A stretch of DNA of 64,000 bases from Streptomyces sp. NBC_01754 (GTDB lineage Bacteria; Actinomycetota; Actinomycetes; Streptomycetales; Streptomycetaceae). A model generated the notes under the pieces. That model searched no databases and was not told where the DNA came from. It saw nothing but the letters and a program-made list of their open reading frames with translations. The position numbers were made by a program, and so were the translations under genes. Numbering within the stretch: the stretch's first letter is position 1; every line of letters starts with the position of its first letter. The stretch is taken from positions 4,340,001 to 4,404,000 of the forward strand of contig NZ_CP109132.1 of the NCBI RefSeq assembly GCF_035918015.1, read 5' to 3'. Positions 15,177 to 24,702 of this stretch are shown here, piece after piece.

Positions 15177-17660
15177 TCAGGGCGCCTCTTCGTCGGCGAG
15201 TTCCGCGACGCCTGTGATCCGGTGCAGGGGATAGGTGCGGACCTCGTCGGCCGTGTGGTCGTACGCCGTGACGAAGCCGCCCTCGACCTTGACCGGGGCG
15301 ATCACCCGCTGGCTGGCCGCGCCGTCCGCGTTGACGTAGCCGATCCACACCGAGGACCCGGTCATCGCGGCCGCCTGGACGGTGGCGAGGGTCTCCGCCG
15401 CCGTCGTACGGGGCAGGGCGCCGGCCGCCGCCGGGTCGCCGCCGCCCTCGCCGTCCCCGGTACCGGCGCGGACGGCCCGGGCGGCCGTGTCCCCCGCGCG
15501 GATGGCCCGTACCGCGGCGGAGAGCAGGGTGGTGTCCGGGACCGGCGGGCCCTCGGGCACGGGGGCCGGGGGCGTACGCGGCGGGGTGCGGCGGGCACCG
15601 GCGCGGGTGATCAGGACATCGCCCTCGGCGGACTCGGCGGCCGGGGCGTACCCCATCTCCCGCAGCCCCTCCAGCAGCGACGCCGGATCGCTCTGCGAGG
15701 CCAGCACGGTCGGGGCGAGGCGGCGCAGCCGCAGGATGGCCGAGCGTCTGTCGGCCAGGATCTCGTTCAGGACGGCCTCGTCGTCGCAGCGCACGTACGC
15801 CGAGGCGGCCCCGATCCGCAGATGGCCGTGGCGGCGCGCCACGTCGTCGATGAGGTAGCTCAGCGGCTGCGGCACCGGCGTACGGCTGTGCGTGGCGAGG
15901 AAGGCGTGCAGATCGGAGGCGGCCTGCCCGGCGTCCAGAGCGCGGCGTACGGATCCGGGGGTGAAGCGGTAGACCGTCGCCCCGCCCTTGGACTCGACGT
16001 CGGCGAGCACGGACAGCGTCTCGGCGAGCGGGCGTTCCAGCGGGCCGGGCGCGACCGCCGTCAGATCGGCCTGGAGCAGGACGTGGCCCAGGGGTTCGGG
16101 GATGAGCGGGGCGAGCCGGGCGGCGGCCTCGCGCGGGCCCTCGTCGAGCAGCGCGCGGGCCTGCGAGGAGAGGGCGCCCCGGCCGGTGACGCCGAGCGAC
16201 TCCGCCTCGTCGACCGTCCACAGGGCGATCCTGGAGCGCAGGTCGGAGGGCTCCCCGGAGGCCGGCGACGCGCCGGGCGCGGGGGTACGCGGGGGCCGTT
16301 CCCAGTGCAGCCGGGTGAGCAGCGACCGCGGGTCGGGGGCGGTGCCCGCCGGGAGGGCCGCGAAGAGGGCCAGGACCCGGCGGCGTACCTCGGGGGCGGC
16401 CGAGCGGTCCAGGTCGGGCCCGAGGGCGGAGAGGGCCCGGCCCTTGGCGTCCTGACCGCCGACCAGTCCCGCGGTGCGGGTGGCGGCGAGCCAGGAGGTG
16501 ACGAGGCGGGTCCAGCGGTCCTGCGCGGGGAGCTCCAGCCAGTCGTCGTACGCCGGTGTCGCCGCGTACCGCTCGTCGGACTCGCCGTCGGGGGCCAGCA
16601 GCCCGGCGGTGTACGCCAGTTCGACCCAGAAGGCGGCGACCGGCTCGGAGACGTCCAGCGCGCCGGCTGTCCGCTTCAGCTCGCGCACGCTCAGGCCGCC
16701 CGCCCGCAGGGTCGCCGGGCCGCCGTTGTTCCAGAGTTTCAGCAGCTCCTCGACGGTGGACAGCGCGGTGAACGCCTGCCCGGCCGCGGCTCTGTCCACA
16801 ACCTGGGGATCGCGCTCGGCCGCCGCTGTGACGGCCGGTGCCACGGGCTCCGGTACGCGGTGGGCGCGTCCGGCCCGCAGGTGCAGTGCCGCCTCCCGGG
16901 GCAGGACGACGGTGCGGGTCGACACGGGCAGCAGCAGCCCCCGGTCGCGCAGCCATCGCACCGGGGGCGCGGGGTTCGCGGTGACCTCACCGTACGGCGG
17001 CCCCCACACCAGCCGGTCCAGCACCGACAGGGCCTCGACCGGGGCGGTGTCCAGCAGCGCGGCCATACGGGTGCGGTCGGTGAAGAGGTCCGTCAGCGAG
17101 GCGACGGCGGACACCGGGTCGTGGGTGCCCGGCAGCCCGGCGGCGGCCAGGATCTCCTGGAGCCGGCCCGGGGACATCCCGGCCGTGGCCTCGGTGACGG
17201 TGGGGCCGAGGCCGGTGGGGGAGGGGTGCTGCGGGGACGGGGCGAGCAACTCACGGGCCGTGCGGACGAGATGCAGCGCCTCGTTCTCCCCCCAGACGAG
17301 GGCCTGCTCACGCAGGGTCGCCAGCGCGCCGGGGAGCGCGGCGGTGATCGCCGCCCCGGTGTCGTCGCGTGCTTCGCCGTCGTCCTGGCCGTCCCCCGTC
17401 AGGAGCGCGAGGAGCGTGGCGTACGGAACCGGGTCCGGCGCCACCGCCAGCGCCTGCGCGGTCTGGAGGGCGAACCGGTCCAGGTGCTCCAGTGCGCGGA
17501 CCACGGAGGCCCGGGTCCCGGCCCGTGTGGCGAGTTGGGTGATGTCGTTCGGCACGGGACTCAGCAGATCGGGGCGGGCACGCAGCAGCCCTGCCAGCGA
17601 TGTGTCGCCCCGGACGCGCAGAGCCTCGGCGAGCGTGCGCGGTGGTGTGGTCGTCCCCAT
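15177..17660 (-). CDS. Large helicase-associated (XPB N-terminal-like) protein with WYL-like C-terminus
   Basis: This 827-residue soluble protein matches the actinobacterial proteins annotated as helicase C-terminal or helicase-associated domain proteins. It has no Walker motifs. The N-terminal third is helical repeats; the middle (about 480-640) carries the helicase-associated segment around EPLGHVLLQADLTAVAPGP and a DIESKGG-like YRFTPGSVRRALD stretch. The final 80 residues, with VWIGYVNADGAASQRVIAPV and TYPLHRITGV, resemble a WYL ligand-binding domain. Its function is unknown; such proteins resemble the N-terminal region of XPB, which is encoded nearby. The ATG at 17660 has TACCGT seven bases upstream, the leaderless pattern, and the gene is divergent from the membrane protein gene. 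Confidence 0.8.
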   Translation of the reverse strand: MGTTTPPRTLAEALRVRGDTSLAGLLRARPDLLSPVPNDITQLATRAGTRASVVRALEHLDRFALQTAQALAVAPDPVPYATLLALLTGDGQDDGEARDDTGAAITAALPGALATLREQALVWGENEALHLVRTARELLAPSPQHPSPTGLGPTVTEATAGMSPGRLQEILAAAGLPGTHDPVSAVASLTDLFTDRTRMAALLDTAPVEALSVLDRLVWGPPYGEVTANPAPPVRWLRDRGLLLPVSTRTVVLPREAALHLRAGRAHRVPEPVAPAVTAAAERDPQVVDRAAAGQAFTALSTVEELLKLWNNGGPATLRAGGLSVRELKRTAGALDVSEPVAAFWVELAYTAGLLAPDGESDERYAATPAYDDWLELPAQDRWTRLVTSWLAATRTAGLVGGQDAKGRALSALGPDLDRSAAPEVRRRVLALFAALPAGTAPDPRSLLTRLHWERPPRTPAPGASPASGEPSDLRSRIALWTVDEAESLGVTGRGALSSQARALLDEGPREAAARLAPLIPEPLGHVLLQADLTAVAPGPLERPLAETLSVLADVESKGGATVYRFTPGSVRRALDAGQAASDLHAFLATHSRTPVPQPLSYLIDDVARRHGHLRIGAASAYVRCDDEAVLNEILADRRSAILRLRRLAPTVLASQSDPASLLEGLREMGYAPAAESAEGDVLITRAGARRTPPRTPPAPVPEGPPVPDTTLLSAAVRAIRAGDTAARAVRAGTGDGEGGGDPAAAGALPRTTAAETLATVQAAAMTGSSVWIGYVNADGAASQRVIAPVKVEGGFVTAYDHTADEVRTYPLHRITGVAELADEEAP

Positions 17661-17723
17661 CCGTCCCACGGTAGCCCCTGGAACGCTACCGTCGGGGCAG
17701 GCCGGGTAGAGGGAGAACCATCG

Positions 17724-18929
17724 GTGGGGATCGAGAGCGACCAGCTTGTCTACGACTACCTGAGCCGGGTCGGCGACCTGGCCCAGCAGCAACAGCTGCC
17801 CTCGGGCGCCCGGATGAGGCTCGTGTCCACCCTCCGGGGCGAGATCGACCGGCAGCGCGGTACGGCGGGCGCGGACACGCCCGCCACGGTCCGGCGCATC
17901 CTCGGACAGCTCGGCGCGCCGGACGAACTGGTCGCCGCTGCCGCCGAGTCGGGGGACGGGACGGTCGCGATGCCGTCGCCCCGGGCGGCCCCCGCGGCAC
18001 CGGACAGGGCGGAGCCGGGCGGGGTGCCGTGGCCACGGCGCGGGCTGTTCCGCAAGGACCCGGCGGCCACGGAGCGGGGGCGCCCGGGCGCGGCGGGCGC
18101 GAAGCTGTGGCGCAAGGATCCGGCGGACAGAGGGCCGGGAGGCGGTGACCCGGTGAGCGAGGGCCCGGCCGGGCCGCCCGTGGACGCGCCCGGTGCCGGC
18201 GTCCCGGCACAGGACAGCGCGGAACGGGGCGCCGCCCCTGCCTGGCCGTCGGCTTCGGCGCCGCACATGCGCGGCCTGGGCCAGGAAGGCGCGTCGGACG
18301 GCGAGCCGGAGTGGTGGCGGACGGAACCGGGACCGTTCGGCGAGGGCGTCGGCCCCGCGGGCGTGTCGGACGCGCCGGACATGAGCGTGCCGGGCTTCGT
18401 GGGCGGACTGAGCCCGGAACTGCTGAGGCCGCCACGGCCGGTGGAGGACGAGCGGGAACCGTCGGACGCGCCGGACGCCCTGGCGGACGAGGCGGATGAG
18501 GCTCCCGCCGGCCCGGCCCCGGCTTCCGCGCGCCGGCGGTTCGGGCTACGCCGCCGCACGCCCGCCACCACCGCAGAGGGCCGGCGCCTTCGGCTCTCGC
18601 ACCCGCTCCTGCTGCTCGCCGCCGCCCTGCTGGTGGCCGGCGCGGTACTGGGCTCCTGGCTGGCGCTCGCGGGCGGCTGGGTGCTGGCGTACAGCTCCCG
18701 CAAGCTCTCGCGAGCCGAGGCGAAGTGGGTGGCGATGGGCCTCCCGGGCATGGTGGTGGCCGGCGCGTTCGTCTGGCTCTGGGGCCGCATGGACGGCCGC
18801 TGGGGCACCCCGATCGCGGAGGGTGCGCTGGGGGACGCGCTGGTGGACGTATGGCCGGGGGTGGTCCGTACGGCGGCGGTGGCGTCGGCGGTGTACCTGG
18901 TGTGGAGGTCCCGGCGGCTGCCGGGGTGA
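17724..18929 (+). CDS. Membrane protein with N-terminal HAAS-like helical domain
   Basis: The protein has 401 residues. The first 75 (DQLVYDYLSRVGDLAQQQQL onward to LGAPDELVAAAAE) resemble the small helical domain found in DUF1700/HAAS proteins linked to PadR-type regulators. Residues 80-275 are a long Pro-, Gly- and Ala-rich, charged and probably disordered linker, with two related FRKDPA and WRKDPA segments. The last 110 residues contain about four membrane helices. I cannot assign a function. The GTG at 17724 has a GGGAG ribosome site. The gene is divergent from the helicase-associated gene, 63 bases away. Confidence 0.75.
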   Translation: MGIESDQLVYDYLSRVGDLAQQQQLPSGARMRLVSTLRGEIDRQRGTAGADTPATVRRILGQLGAPDELVAAAAESGDGTVAMPSPRAAPAAPDRAEPGGVPWPRRGLFRKDPAATERGRPGAAGAKLWRKDPADRGPGGGDPVSEGPAGPPVDAPGAGVPAQDSAERGAAPAWPSASAPHMRGLGQEGASDGEPEWWRTEPGPFGEGVGPAGVSDAPDMSVPGFVGGLSPELLRPPRPVEDEREPSDAPDALADEADEAPAGPAPASARRRFGLRRRTPATTAEGRRLRLSHPLLLLAAALLVAGAVLGSWLALAGGWVLAYSSRKLSRAEAKWVAMGLPGMVVAGAFVWLWGRMDGRWGTPIAEGALGDALVDVWPGVVRTAAVASAVYLVWRSRRLPG

Positions 18930-19061
18930 GGCTGAGGACGGGTGGCGCGTGCGGGCGCTCCGTGGCCGGGCACCTCACCTCGATCGCCGGAGGGGCGCGG
19001 CGGCACTCCCGTCGTCGCGGAGGTCGGGCGTCCCGACCCGCAGCTCGCGGTGACGCCGTGC

Positions 19062-19111
19062 CCCCCGGCCGCGCTGCGCACCGCTCGCCCTCAAGCACAC
19101 GCGGCCGGGGG
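19062..19111. terminator. Inverted repeat between convergent genes
   Basis: CCCCCGGCCGCG (19062-19073) pairs perfectly with CGCGGCCGGGGG (19100-19111) across a 26-base loop. It lies between the membrane-protein gene (ends 18929) and the DUF6194 gene (ends 19116), and could terminate both. Nothing else is seen in this 186-base gap. Confidence 0.55.
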
Positions 19112-19115
19112 CGTG

Positions 19116-19589
19116 TCAGGCGCTCCCCGACTCGTGGCGCCGCTCGTACCGGCGACGGGCGTCGTCGTGGGCGTCCCGCAGGAGCCGTACGACCGTGTCC
19201 GTCGTCCTGCGCCCGGGATTGACCACGGAGATCCAGCCGAGCGCGCCGTACACCGGGTGCGGCATCACGCTGTCGGCGGCGGCGTGGTCGCGGGGGAGAC
19301 CGAGGCGGCGCGGGTCCTCGCCCGTGAGGTCGAGGAACACCGGCCGGCCGACATGGACGTTCACACGCCGGCGGCCCGGAGGGTCGAGGTCGGAAGCGGT
19401 GTCGTCGGGACAGTCCTTGGTGACGACCGTCCCGTAGGGCTGTGCGTGCCGGGGCATCCGCCCGTCAGGGGCGTAGTAGAAGAACGCGTCTCCCCAGGCG
19501 ATCTCGGGGAAGCCGTCTCCCGGCTGCGGTACGTACACGAGCGCGCCGCCGAAACCCCGTACGGTCGCGATGATCTGTTCCATACTCAT
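19116..19589 (-). CDS. DUF6194 family protein
   Basis: This 157-residue soluble protein matches DUF6194: MEQIIATVRGFGGALVYVPQ at the start, then PEIAWGDAFFYYAPDG, TVVTKDCPDD, the RVNVHVG strand and a C-terminal HPVYGALGWISVVNPGRRT. No enzymatic role is established for the family; the fold resembles small DNA-binding or MmcQ/YjbR-type proteins. Two ATGs are available (19589 and 19583). It is divergent from the double-MerR regulator with a 23-bp inverted repeat between them, so it is probably that regulator's target. Confidence 0.8.
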   Translation of the reverse strand: MSMEQIIATVRGFGGALVYVPQPGDGFPEIAWGDAFFYYAPDGRMPRHAQPYGTVVTKDCPDDTASDLDPPGRRRVNVHVGRPVFLDLTGEDPRRLGLPRDHAAADSVMPHPVYGALGWISVVNPGRRTTDTVVRLLRDAHDDARRRYERRHESGSA

Positions 19590-19593
19590 GGTT

Positions 19594-19616
19594 CAAGCAT
19601 CACCTTCATGTGCTTG
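19594..19616. promoter_or_regulatory. Inverted-repeat operator between DUF6194 gene and MerR gene
   Basis: CAAGCA (19594-19599) and TGCTTG (19611-19616) form a perfect 6-bp inverted repeat with an 11-base centre, inside the 54-base space between the two divergent genes. The placement fits control by the adjacent MerR-type regulator. One possible ATG of that regulator (19608) falls inside the repeat, which favours the later GTG at 19644. Confidence 0.5.
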
Positions 19617-19643
19617 TGTGGGGTTCGGCTCGTGGGGGGTCCG

Positions 19644-20426
19644 GTGGGCGGTTCGCAACGGGTGCTGCTCCGCACCATCGACGTCGCCAGGGAGTCGGGA
19701 TACTCGGTGCAACAGGTGCGCGACCTGGAGCGGTCGGGAGTCATTCCCCCGGCCGCGCGGTCGGCCAACGGCTACCGGTCCTACACCCAGGTCCACGTGC
19801 GGGCTCTGGGCGCCTATCGCGGACTGGCGGGCGCCGTCGGACCCGTCGAGGCCCGGAAGATGCTCGTGAGGCTGCGGACGGAGACGCTCACGGAGGCGGC
19901 CTCCGCGATCAGCGCGGTGCACGCACGGCTCGCGCGCGAGCGGGAGGAGACTCTCCGCGCCCAACAGGCGTTGCGCGCGATCGAGGCCGAAGCGCACACC
20001 CCCGGCTCCGAGCGGGAGGGGGACGCCATGACCATCACGGAGCTCGCCGGGGCGCTCGGTGTGCGTTCCTCGGCTCTGCGGTTCTGGGAGCAGGAAGGGC
20101 TGGTCCTGCCCGAGCGGGTGACGTCACTGCGAGCACGCCGCTACGGACCTTCGGCGGTCGGGGCGGCCAGGATCGTCGTCGCTCTCCGCGGCGCCGGATA
20201 CGGCATCCCCGAGGTACGCGGGACCATGGCCTCCCTGCACCGGCACGACGGCTCGGGGGAGGCCCGGCGCGTCCTGCGGCAACGCCTCGACCGGATCGCC
20301 GCACGGGCCGTGGCGCTACTCCGGGCGGGCGCCGACCTGGCGGCCGTCGTCGCGTCCGCCGATGGGACGGCGGCCGTTCAGTCCTGCCACGCGGGGACGG
20401 AACGGCCCGGGGGGCGACGCGACTGA
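19644..20426 (+). CDS. Regulator with two MerR-type DNA-binding domains
   Basis: This 260-residue protein carries two MerR-like winged-helix domains in one chain. The first (about residues 10-75) reads TIDVARESGYSVQQVRDLER and then NGYRSYTQVHVRAL; the second (about 129-195) reads TITELAGALGVRSSALRFWE and then RRYGPSAVGAARI. A charged coiled segment (80-118) joins them, and a short helical tail replaces the usual effector domain. MerR proteins normally dimerise, each chain giving one such domain; here one chain could bind both half-sites. In-frame starts exist at 19608, 19632 and 19644; 19644 keeps the operator intact. No cysteine metal site is seen, so the signal is unknown. Confidence 0.85.
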   Translation: MGGSQRVLLRTIDVARESGYSVQQVRDLERSGVIPPAARSANGYRSYTQVHVRALGAYRGLAGAVGPVEARKMLVRLRTETLTEAASAISAVHARLAREREETLRAQQALRAIEAEAHTPGSEREGDAMTITELAGALGVRSSALRFWEQEGLVLPERVTSLRARRYGPSAVGAARIVVALRGAGYGIPEVRGTMASLHRHDGSGEARRVLRQRLDRIAARAVALLRAGADLAAVVASADGTAAVQSCHAGTERPGGRRD

Positions 20427-20546
20427 TGGCGGCCGGTACCCGCCAAGGCGTGTGTGCGCGTACCGGGTTGGGCCGGTGGTGTCCGCCGGGGCCCCCGGGT
20501 GTGGCGATCCGCCCTGACCGGTCATTGCATCCGCGCCGGGCGTACC

Positions 20547-20574
20547 GGCCCTCGGCCCGGGGAGACCGAGGGCC
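20547..20574. terminator. Hairpin between MerR gene and siderophore operon
   Basis: GGCCCTCGG (20547-20555) pairs perfectly with CCGAGGGCC (20566-20574) over a 10-base loop, 13 bases beyond the stop of the binding-protein gene. It probably ends the iron-uptake operon and the convergent regulator transcript. Confidence 0.65.
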
Positions 20575-20586
20575 CGCCCACCGCCG

Positions 20587-21576
20587 CTAATTCGCCAGGT
20601 CCGCCTGGAGCTCGTCCAGGATCTTGTCCGCCGCCGTGTAGCCGATGCCCTGGATCCACAGTTCGTCGTCGACCGGGAACACCCTGCCGTCCTTCACCGC
20701 GGACATGTTCTTCCACAGCCCGCTGCCCACGGTCTGCGTCTCCTTGGACTTCTTCGCGTCCCCGTACGTCGAGTGGAAGATCACGTCCGCGTCCGCCAGG
20801 TCGATCTTCTCCGGGCTGACGTCGTAGGAGAAGCCGTCCTTGGCCTTGTCCACGATCGCGGGGCGGCCGAGGCCCACGTCCGCGAGGACCGTCGCGATGT
20901 AGTTCTGCCTGCCGTAGATGCGGATGTCGGCGCCCTCGACGAACCGCACCATGTTGACCTGGGTGGCCGCCGCCTTCTCCTTGCCGCCGAGCGCCTCGGC
21001 GACCTTCGCCGTGTGCGCGTCGTAGTCGGAGATGACCTTCTCGGCCTGCGGCACCCTGCCGAGCGCGTTGGCGTGGGTCTGGAAGTTCTCCTTCCAGGTG
21101 AAGCCGGTGTTCTCCGTCATGACCGTCGGCGCGATCTTCTTCAGCTCGTCGTACTTGTCGCCGTGCCGGATCTTGCTGGTGAGGATCAGGTCGGGTTCGA
21201 GCGCGGCGATCGACTCCAGGTTCGGCGTCATCATCGCGCCGACGTCCTTGATGCCGGCGAGCCGGTCCTCGGGCAGGTAGCCGAGGAAGCCCCCGTCCAC
21301 GTCCGCGTGCGTCGCCCCGACCGGCTGCACGCCGAGGGTGAGCGCGGAGTCCAGCTCGGCGGTGTCCAGGACGACGACCCGCTTCGGCGCGACGGGGACC
21401 TTCACGTTGCCCATCGCGGTGGCGACCGTGTGCGTGTCGTCCGCGGCGCCGCCGCCGGACACGGCCGCGGAGTCGGAGGCGGAGTCCGAGGAGCCGCAGG
21501 CGGAGAGCGCCACGGCGGTGGTCAGGGCGAAGGCGACGGCGGTGAGGCCGCGGCGGTTGCGAAGCGAACCGGTCAT
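20587..21576 (-). CDS. Iron-siderophore ABC transporter substrate-binding lipoprotein
   Basis: This 329-residue lipoprotein has a signal peptide ending in the lipobox LSAC, with Cys27 lipidated and anchored outside the membrane. The mature part is a class III (FecB/FepB-type) periplasmic-binding fold: KRVVVLDTAELDSALTLG, then PNLESIAALEPDLIL, the two lobes joined by a rigid helix around residues 160-185. It captures a ferric siderophore and delivers it to the two permeases encoded upstream. Its ATG lies one base beyond the stop of the ATPase gene, so it is the last gene of the operon. The siderophore type cannot be deduced. Confidence 0.92.
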   Translation of the reverse strand: MTGSLRNRRGLTAVAFALTTAVALSACGSSDSASDSAAVSGGGAADDTHTVATAMGNVKVPVAPKRVVVLDTAELDSALTLGVQPVGATHADVDGGFLGYLPEDRLAGIKDVGAMMTPNLESIAALEPDLILTSKIRHGDKYDELKKIAPTVMTENTGFTWKENFQTHANALGRVPQAEKVISDYDAHTAKVAEALGGKEKAAATQVNMVRFVEGADIRIYGRQNYIATVLADVGLGRPAIVDKAKDGFSYDVSPEKIDLADADVIFHSTYGDAKKSKETQTVGSGLWKNMSAVKDGRVFPVDDELWIQGIGYTAADKILDELQADLAN

Positions 21577-21577
21577 G

Positions 21578-22447
21578 TCAGAGAGCCTTTCGGGGAGAGG
21601 GTGCGGAAGGGTTCCAGGGCGCGCCCGGCACGACGAGCGGCGAACCCGTCACCGGGTCCGGGACGATCACCGCCTCCAGGCCGAAGACCTCGCGCACGAG
21701 TCCGGCGGTCACGACGTCCCCGGGGCGGCCCTCGGCGACGATCCGGCCCGCCTTCATGGCGACCAGGTGGTCGGCGTACCGGGCCGCCTGGTTGAGGTCG
21801 TGGAGCACGGTGACGACGGTGCGCCCCCGGGTGCCGTCGGCCGCCGGGGAGGCGAGCCGGCGCACCAGGTCCAGGACCTCCACCTGGTGCGCGATGTCGA
21901 GGTAGGTCGTCGGCTCGTCCAGGAGCAGCAGGTCGGTCTCCTGGGCGAGGGCCATCGCGATCCACACACGCTGGCGCTGGCCGCCGGAGAGCGCGTCCAC
22001 CGGCCGGTCGGCGAGCTTGGTGACGTCCGTCTGCTCCATGGCGTCCGTCACCGCCCGCTCGTCCGCGTCCGACCACTGCTGCCACCAGTGCTGGTGCGGC
22101 TGGCGGCCACGGGCGACCAGGTCGCTGACGGTGATCGCCTCGGGCGCCACCGGGGTCTGCGGCAGCAGCCCCACGGCCTGGGCGATCTTCCGGGTGGGGA
22201 TACGGGAGAGCTCGGTGCCGTCCAGGAGGACCGCTCCGCCCGCCGGCTTCATCAGCCGGCCGAGCGCCCGCAGGGTGGTCGACTTGCCGCAGGCGTTCGG
22301 ACCGACGATGACCGTCACCCGCCCGTCCGGGACGGCCAGGTCCAGTTCGTGGACGACGGTGCGGTCCTCGTAGGCGAGGGTCAGCCCGCGGGCGGTCAGC
22401 CGGCTGGTCACGGTGTCCGTGGCGGCGTCGGGGACGGTCGTCTTCAT
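21578..22447 (-). CDS. Iron-siderophore ABC transporter ATP-binding protein
   Basis: This 289-residue ATPase is of the FecE/FepC type. Walker [11 protein letters not shown] lies at about residues 49-58, the Q-loop in [12 protein letters not shown], the signature [18 protein letters not shown] at about 155-172, Walker [13 protein letters not shown], and the H-loop [15 protein letters not shown]. It powers import through the two permeases. The ATG at 22447 overlaps the stop of the upstream permease by four bases. The C-terminal 25 residues are a proline-rich tail. Confidence 0.93.
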   Translation of the reverse strand: MKTTVPDAATDTVTSRLTARGLTLAYEDRTVVHELDLAVPDGRVTVIVGPNACGKSTTLRALGRLMKPAGGAVLLDGTELSRIPTRKIAQAVGLLPQTPVAPEAITVSDLVARGRQPHQHWWQQWSDADERAVTDAMEQTDVTKLADRPVDALSGGQRQRVWIAMALAQETDLLLLDEPTTYLDIAHQVEVLDLVRRLASPAADGTRGRTVVTVLHDLNQAARYADHLVAMKAGRIVAEGRPGDVVTAGLVREVFGLEAVIVPDPVTGSPLVVPGAPWNPSAPSPRKAL

Positions 22448-23532
22448 GCGTTGCCTCCACTGCGGCCGCCGTGGCCGCGGATGATCAGCCAGATCAGGTA
22501 CGGGGCGCCGACCGCCGCCGTCAGCACGCCCACCGGAAGCTCGGTCGGTGAGAAGAGCCGGCGGGCCAGGAGATCGCCGAGGACGACGACGACCGCGCCC
22601 AGCAGCGCCGAGCACAGCAGCGGGATCTGTGCCGTACGCGTCATCCGGCGGGCGATCTGCGGGGCCAGCAGCGCCACGAAGTCGACCGGTCCGGCCGTCC
22701 CCGTCGCCACCGACGCCAGGACCACCCCGAGGGCGACGAGCCCCAGCCGTACGCGGCCGAGGCGCACGCCCAGCGCGGTCGCGGTGTCGTCGTCCATCGA
22801 GACGGTGCGCTGCGCCCGGGCCGCCCACAGCACGGCGGGCAGCAGGACGAGCAGGGTCCAGCCGATGGGGGCGGCCTCGGTCCAGCCGCGGCCGTTGAGC
22901 GAGCCGGTCATCCAGATCTGCGCCTGCTGGGCGACGAGGTAGTCGCCCTTCGTCAGGAACAGGGTCGTCACCGAGCGCAGGGCCACCGCGAAGCCGATGC
23001 CGATGAGCACGAAGCGGGTCGCGTGCAACCCGCCGCGCCAGGCGAAGAGGTACACGAGAGCGGCCGCGGCGACGCCGCCGAGGACGGAGAGGTAGGGCAG
23101 GACGGTGTACGAGGTGACGCCGAAGGTCATCGCGCCGACGGTGAGCGCGCCCGCGCCCTGGCTGACGCCGATGATGTCGGGGCTGGCCAGCGGATTGCGG
23201 GCGACGGTCTGGATCAGCGCCCCGGCGATACCGAACGCGAGGCCCACGAGCAGCCCGACCACCATGCGCGGCAGCCGCAGCGTGCCCACGACCAGCTCGG
23301 CGGGCGACGGCTGCCCGAGGAGGACCTTCACCACCTCCCCGGGCGCCACGAAGCTCTCCCCGACGCAGAGGTACGCGACGCAGAGGGCGGCCAGCAGCAC
23401 ACCGAGCCCCGGCGCGACGAGCGCCGCCCGGCGGTGGAGCAGGAAACGGGCCCGCCTCCCGATCCGTACGACGCCGTAACCGGAGGGCCGGACCGGAGCC
23501 TTCCGTACGGGCGTCACCGTGTCCGTGATCAC
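22444..23532 (-). CDS. Iron-siderophore ABC transporter permease (FecCD family, second)
   Basis: This 362-residue FecCD-type permease has a cytoplasmic N-terminal extension of about 40 residues, then about ten membrane helices. Family marks are [38 protein letters not shown], and [20 protein letters not shown] near residue 280, the coupling region that contacts the ATPase. The start is GTG at 23532, overlapping the stop of the first permease gene by four bases, and it also overlaps the ATPase gene, so the whole operon is translationally coupled. Confidence 0.93.
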   Translation of the reverse strand: MITDTVTPVRKAPVRPSGYGVVRIGRRARFLLHRRAALVAPGLGVLLAALCVAYLCVGESFVAPGEVVKVLLGQPSPAELVVGTLRLPRMVVGLLVGLAFGIAGALIQTVARNPLASPDIIGVSQGAGALTVGAMTFGVTSYTVLPYLSVLGGVAAAALVYLFAWRGGLHATRFVLIGIGFAVALRSVTTLFLTKGDYLVAQQAQIWMTGSLNGRGWTEAAPIGWTLLVLLPAVLWAARAQRTVSMDDDTATALGVRLGRVRLGLVALGVVLASVATGTAGPVDFVALLAPQIARRMTRTAQIPLLCSALLGAVVVVLGDLLARRLFSPTELPVGVLTAAVGAPYLIWLIIRGHGGRSGGNA

Positions 23533-24539
23533 GCGGGCACCGCCTTCCGGCGTACGAGGGCGACGAGGAACGGCACCCCGATCAGGGCCGTCATCACACC
23601 CGCCGGTACCTCGCCCGGTGGGAGGACGATCCGGCCGACGACGTCCGAGACCAGCAGCATCACGGGCCCGATCAGGGCCGCCATGGGCAGCACCCACCGG
23701 TGGTCGCCGCCGACGATCGCGCGGGCGATGTGCGGGACCGCGAGCCCCACGAAGGCGATCGGCCCGGCCGCCGCGACCCCGGCGCCGGTCAGCACCGTGG
23801 CACCGATCCCGCCGACGACCCGTACGGCGGCCACGTTCTGGCCCAGGCCCTTCGCCACGTCCTCGCCGAGCGCCAGCGCGTCCAGCCCGCGCGCCACGGA
23901 CAGCACGAGCACCGCGCCGACCAGCAGGAACGGCCAGATCTGCTGGGCGACCTGGGCCTCACGCCCGGCGATCGAACCGACCTGCCAGAAACGGAACTCG
24001 TCCAGCGCGGACGCCTTGGTGGTGAGGACCCCCATGGTCACCGACACCAGTAGCGCGTTGATCGCCGCACCGCCCAGCGCGAGTTTGACCGGGGTGGCGC
24101 CGCCACGTCCCCGGGAGGCGATGGCGTACACCGCGACCGAGGCGACGGCGGCCCCCGCGAACGCGAACCACACGTATCCGGAGAGGGTGTGGACCCCCGC
24201 GAAGGCGATGGCCAGCACGACCGCCGCGGAGGCGCCCTGGCTGATGCCGAGGATCCCGGGGTCGGCGATGGGGTTGCGGGTGATGCCCTGGAGCGCCGTA
24301 CCCGCGAGGGCGAGGGCCGCGCCGACCATCAGTCCGATCAGCGTCCGGGGCACCCGCATCTCGCGGATCACCTCGGCGGCGTCGGAGTGCCCGCCGTGCA
24401 GCAGGGCGTCCAGGACCGCGGTGGGTGCGATGCTCCGAGCCCCCACGGCCAGACTGAGCAGGACGGCCAGCAGGAGCGCGAGGACGGCCACCGTGGTCGC
24501 GAGCGCGCGTCTGGACAGGCGGGGTGCGGCGGGGGCCAT
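23529..24539 (-). CDS. Iron-siderophore ABC transporter permease (FecCD family, first)
   Basis: This 336-residue FecCD-type permease has about ten membrane helices. It shows the same landmarks as its partner: [39 protein letters not shown] and the coupling helix [21 protein letters not shown]. It is the first gene of the four-gene importer. I prefer the ATG at 24539 to the in-frame TTG three codons earlier. An iron-box-like sequence lies 29 bases upstream, suggesting repression by DmdR1/IdeR when iron is plentiful. Confidence 0.92.
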   Translation of the reverse strand: MAPAAPRLSRRALATTVAVLALLLAVLLSLAVGARSIAPTAVLDALLHGGHSDAAEVIREMRVPRTLIGLMVGAALALAGTALQGITRNPIADPGILGISQGASAAVVLAIAFAGVHTLSGYVWFAFAGAAVASVAVYAIASRGRGGATPVKLALGGAAINALLVSVTMGVLTTKASALDEFRFWQVGSIAGREAQVAQQIWPFLLVGAVLVLSVARGLDALALGEDVAKGLGQNVAAVRVVGGIGATVLTGAGVAAAGPIAFVGLAVPHIARAIVGGDHRWVLPMAALIGPVMLLVSDVVGRIVLPPGEVPAGVMTALIGVPFLVALVRRKAVPA

Positions 24540-24567
24540 CGGAACCAATCGGGTGAGCGAGGACGAG

Positions 24568-24586
24568 CAAGGTAAGGCTTGGCTGA
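24568..24586 (-). promoter_or_regulatory. Iron-box-like operator upstream of the siderophore importer
   Basis: CAAGGTAAGGCTTGGCTGA matches 12 of 19 positions of the DmdR1/IdeR iron box TTAGGTTAGGCTAACCTAA. It is placed immediately upstream of the first permease gene. The match is partial, so regulation is inferred mainly from position and gene function. Confidence 0.5.
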
Positions 24587-24702
24587 GTCTATGTGCGGCC
24601 TGTCCGACCGGTCAGCGCGGCCCGGGGCCCCGGCCGACGGCCCTCGTCCATGTCGGCAGAGCCTGTCCGCTCCCGGTCCGGGGCGCTCGGCACAATGGCC
24701 TC

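Noticed and set aside
13567..16956. A 1129-codon open frame on the minus strand
   Set aside because: It is a frame shadow of the glycosylase and helicase-associated genes, with biased low-complexity translation.
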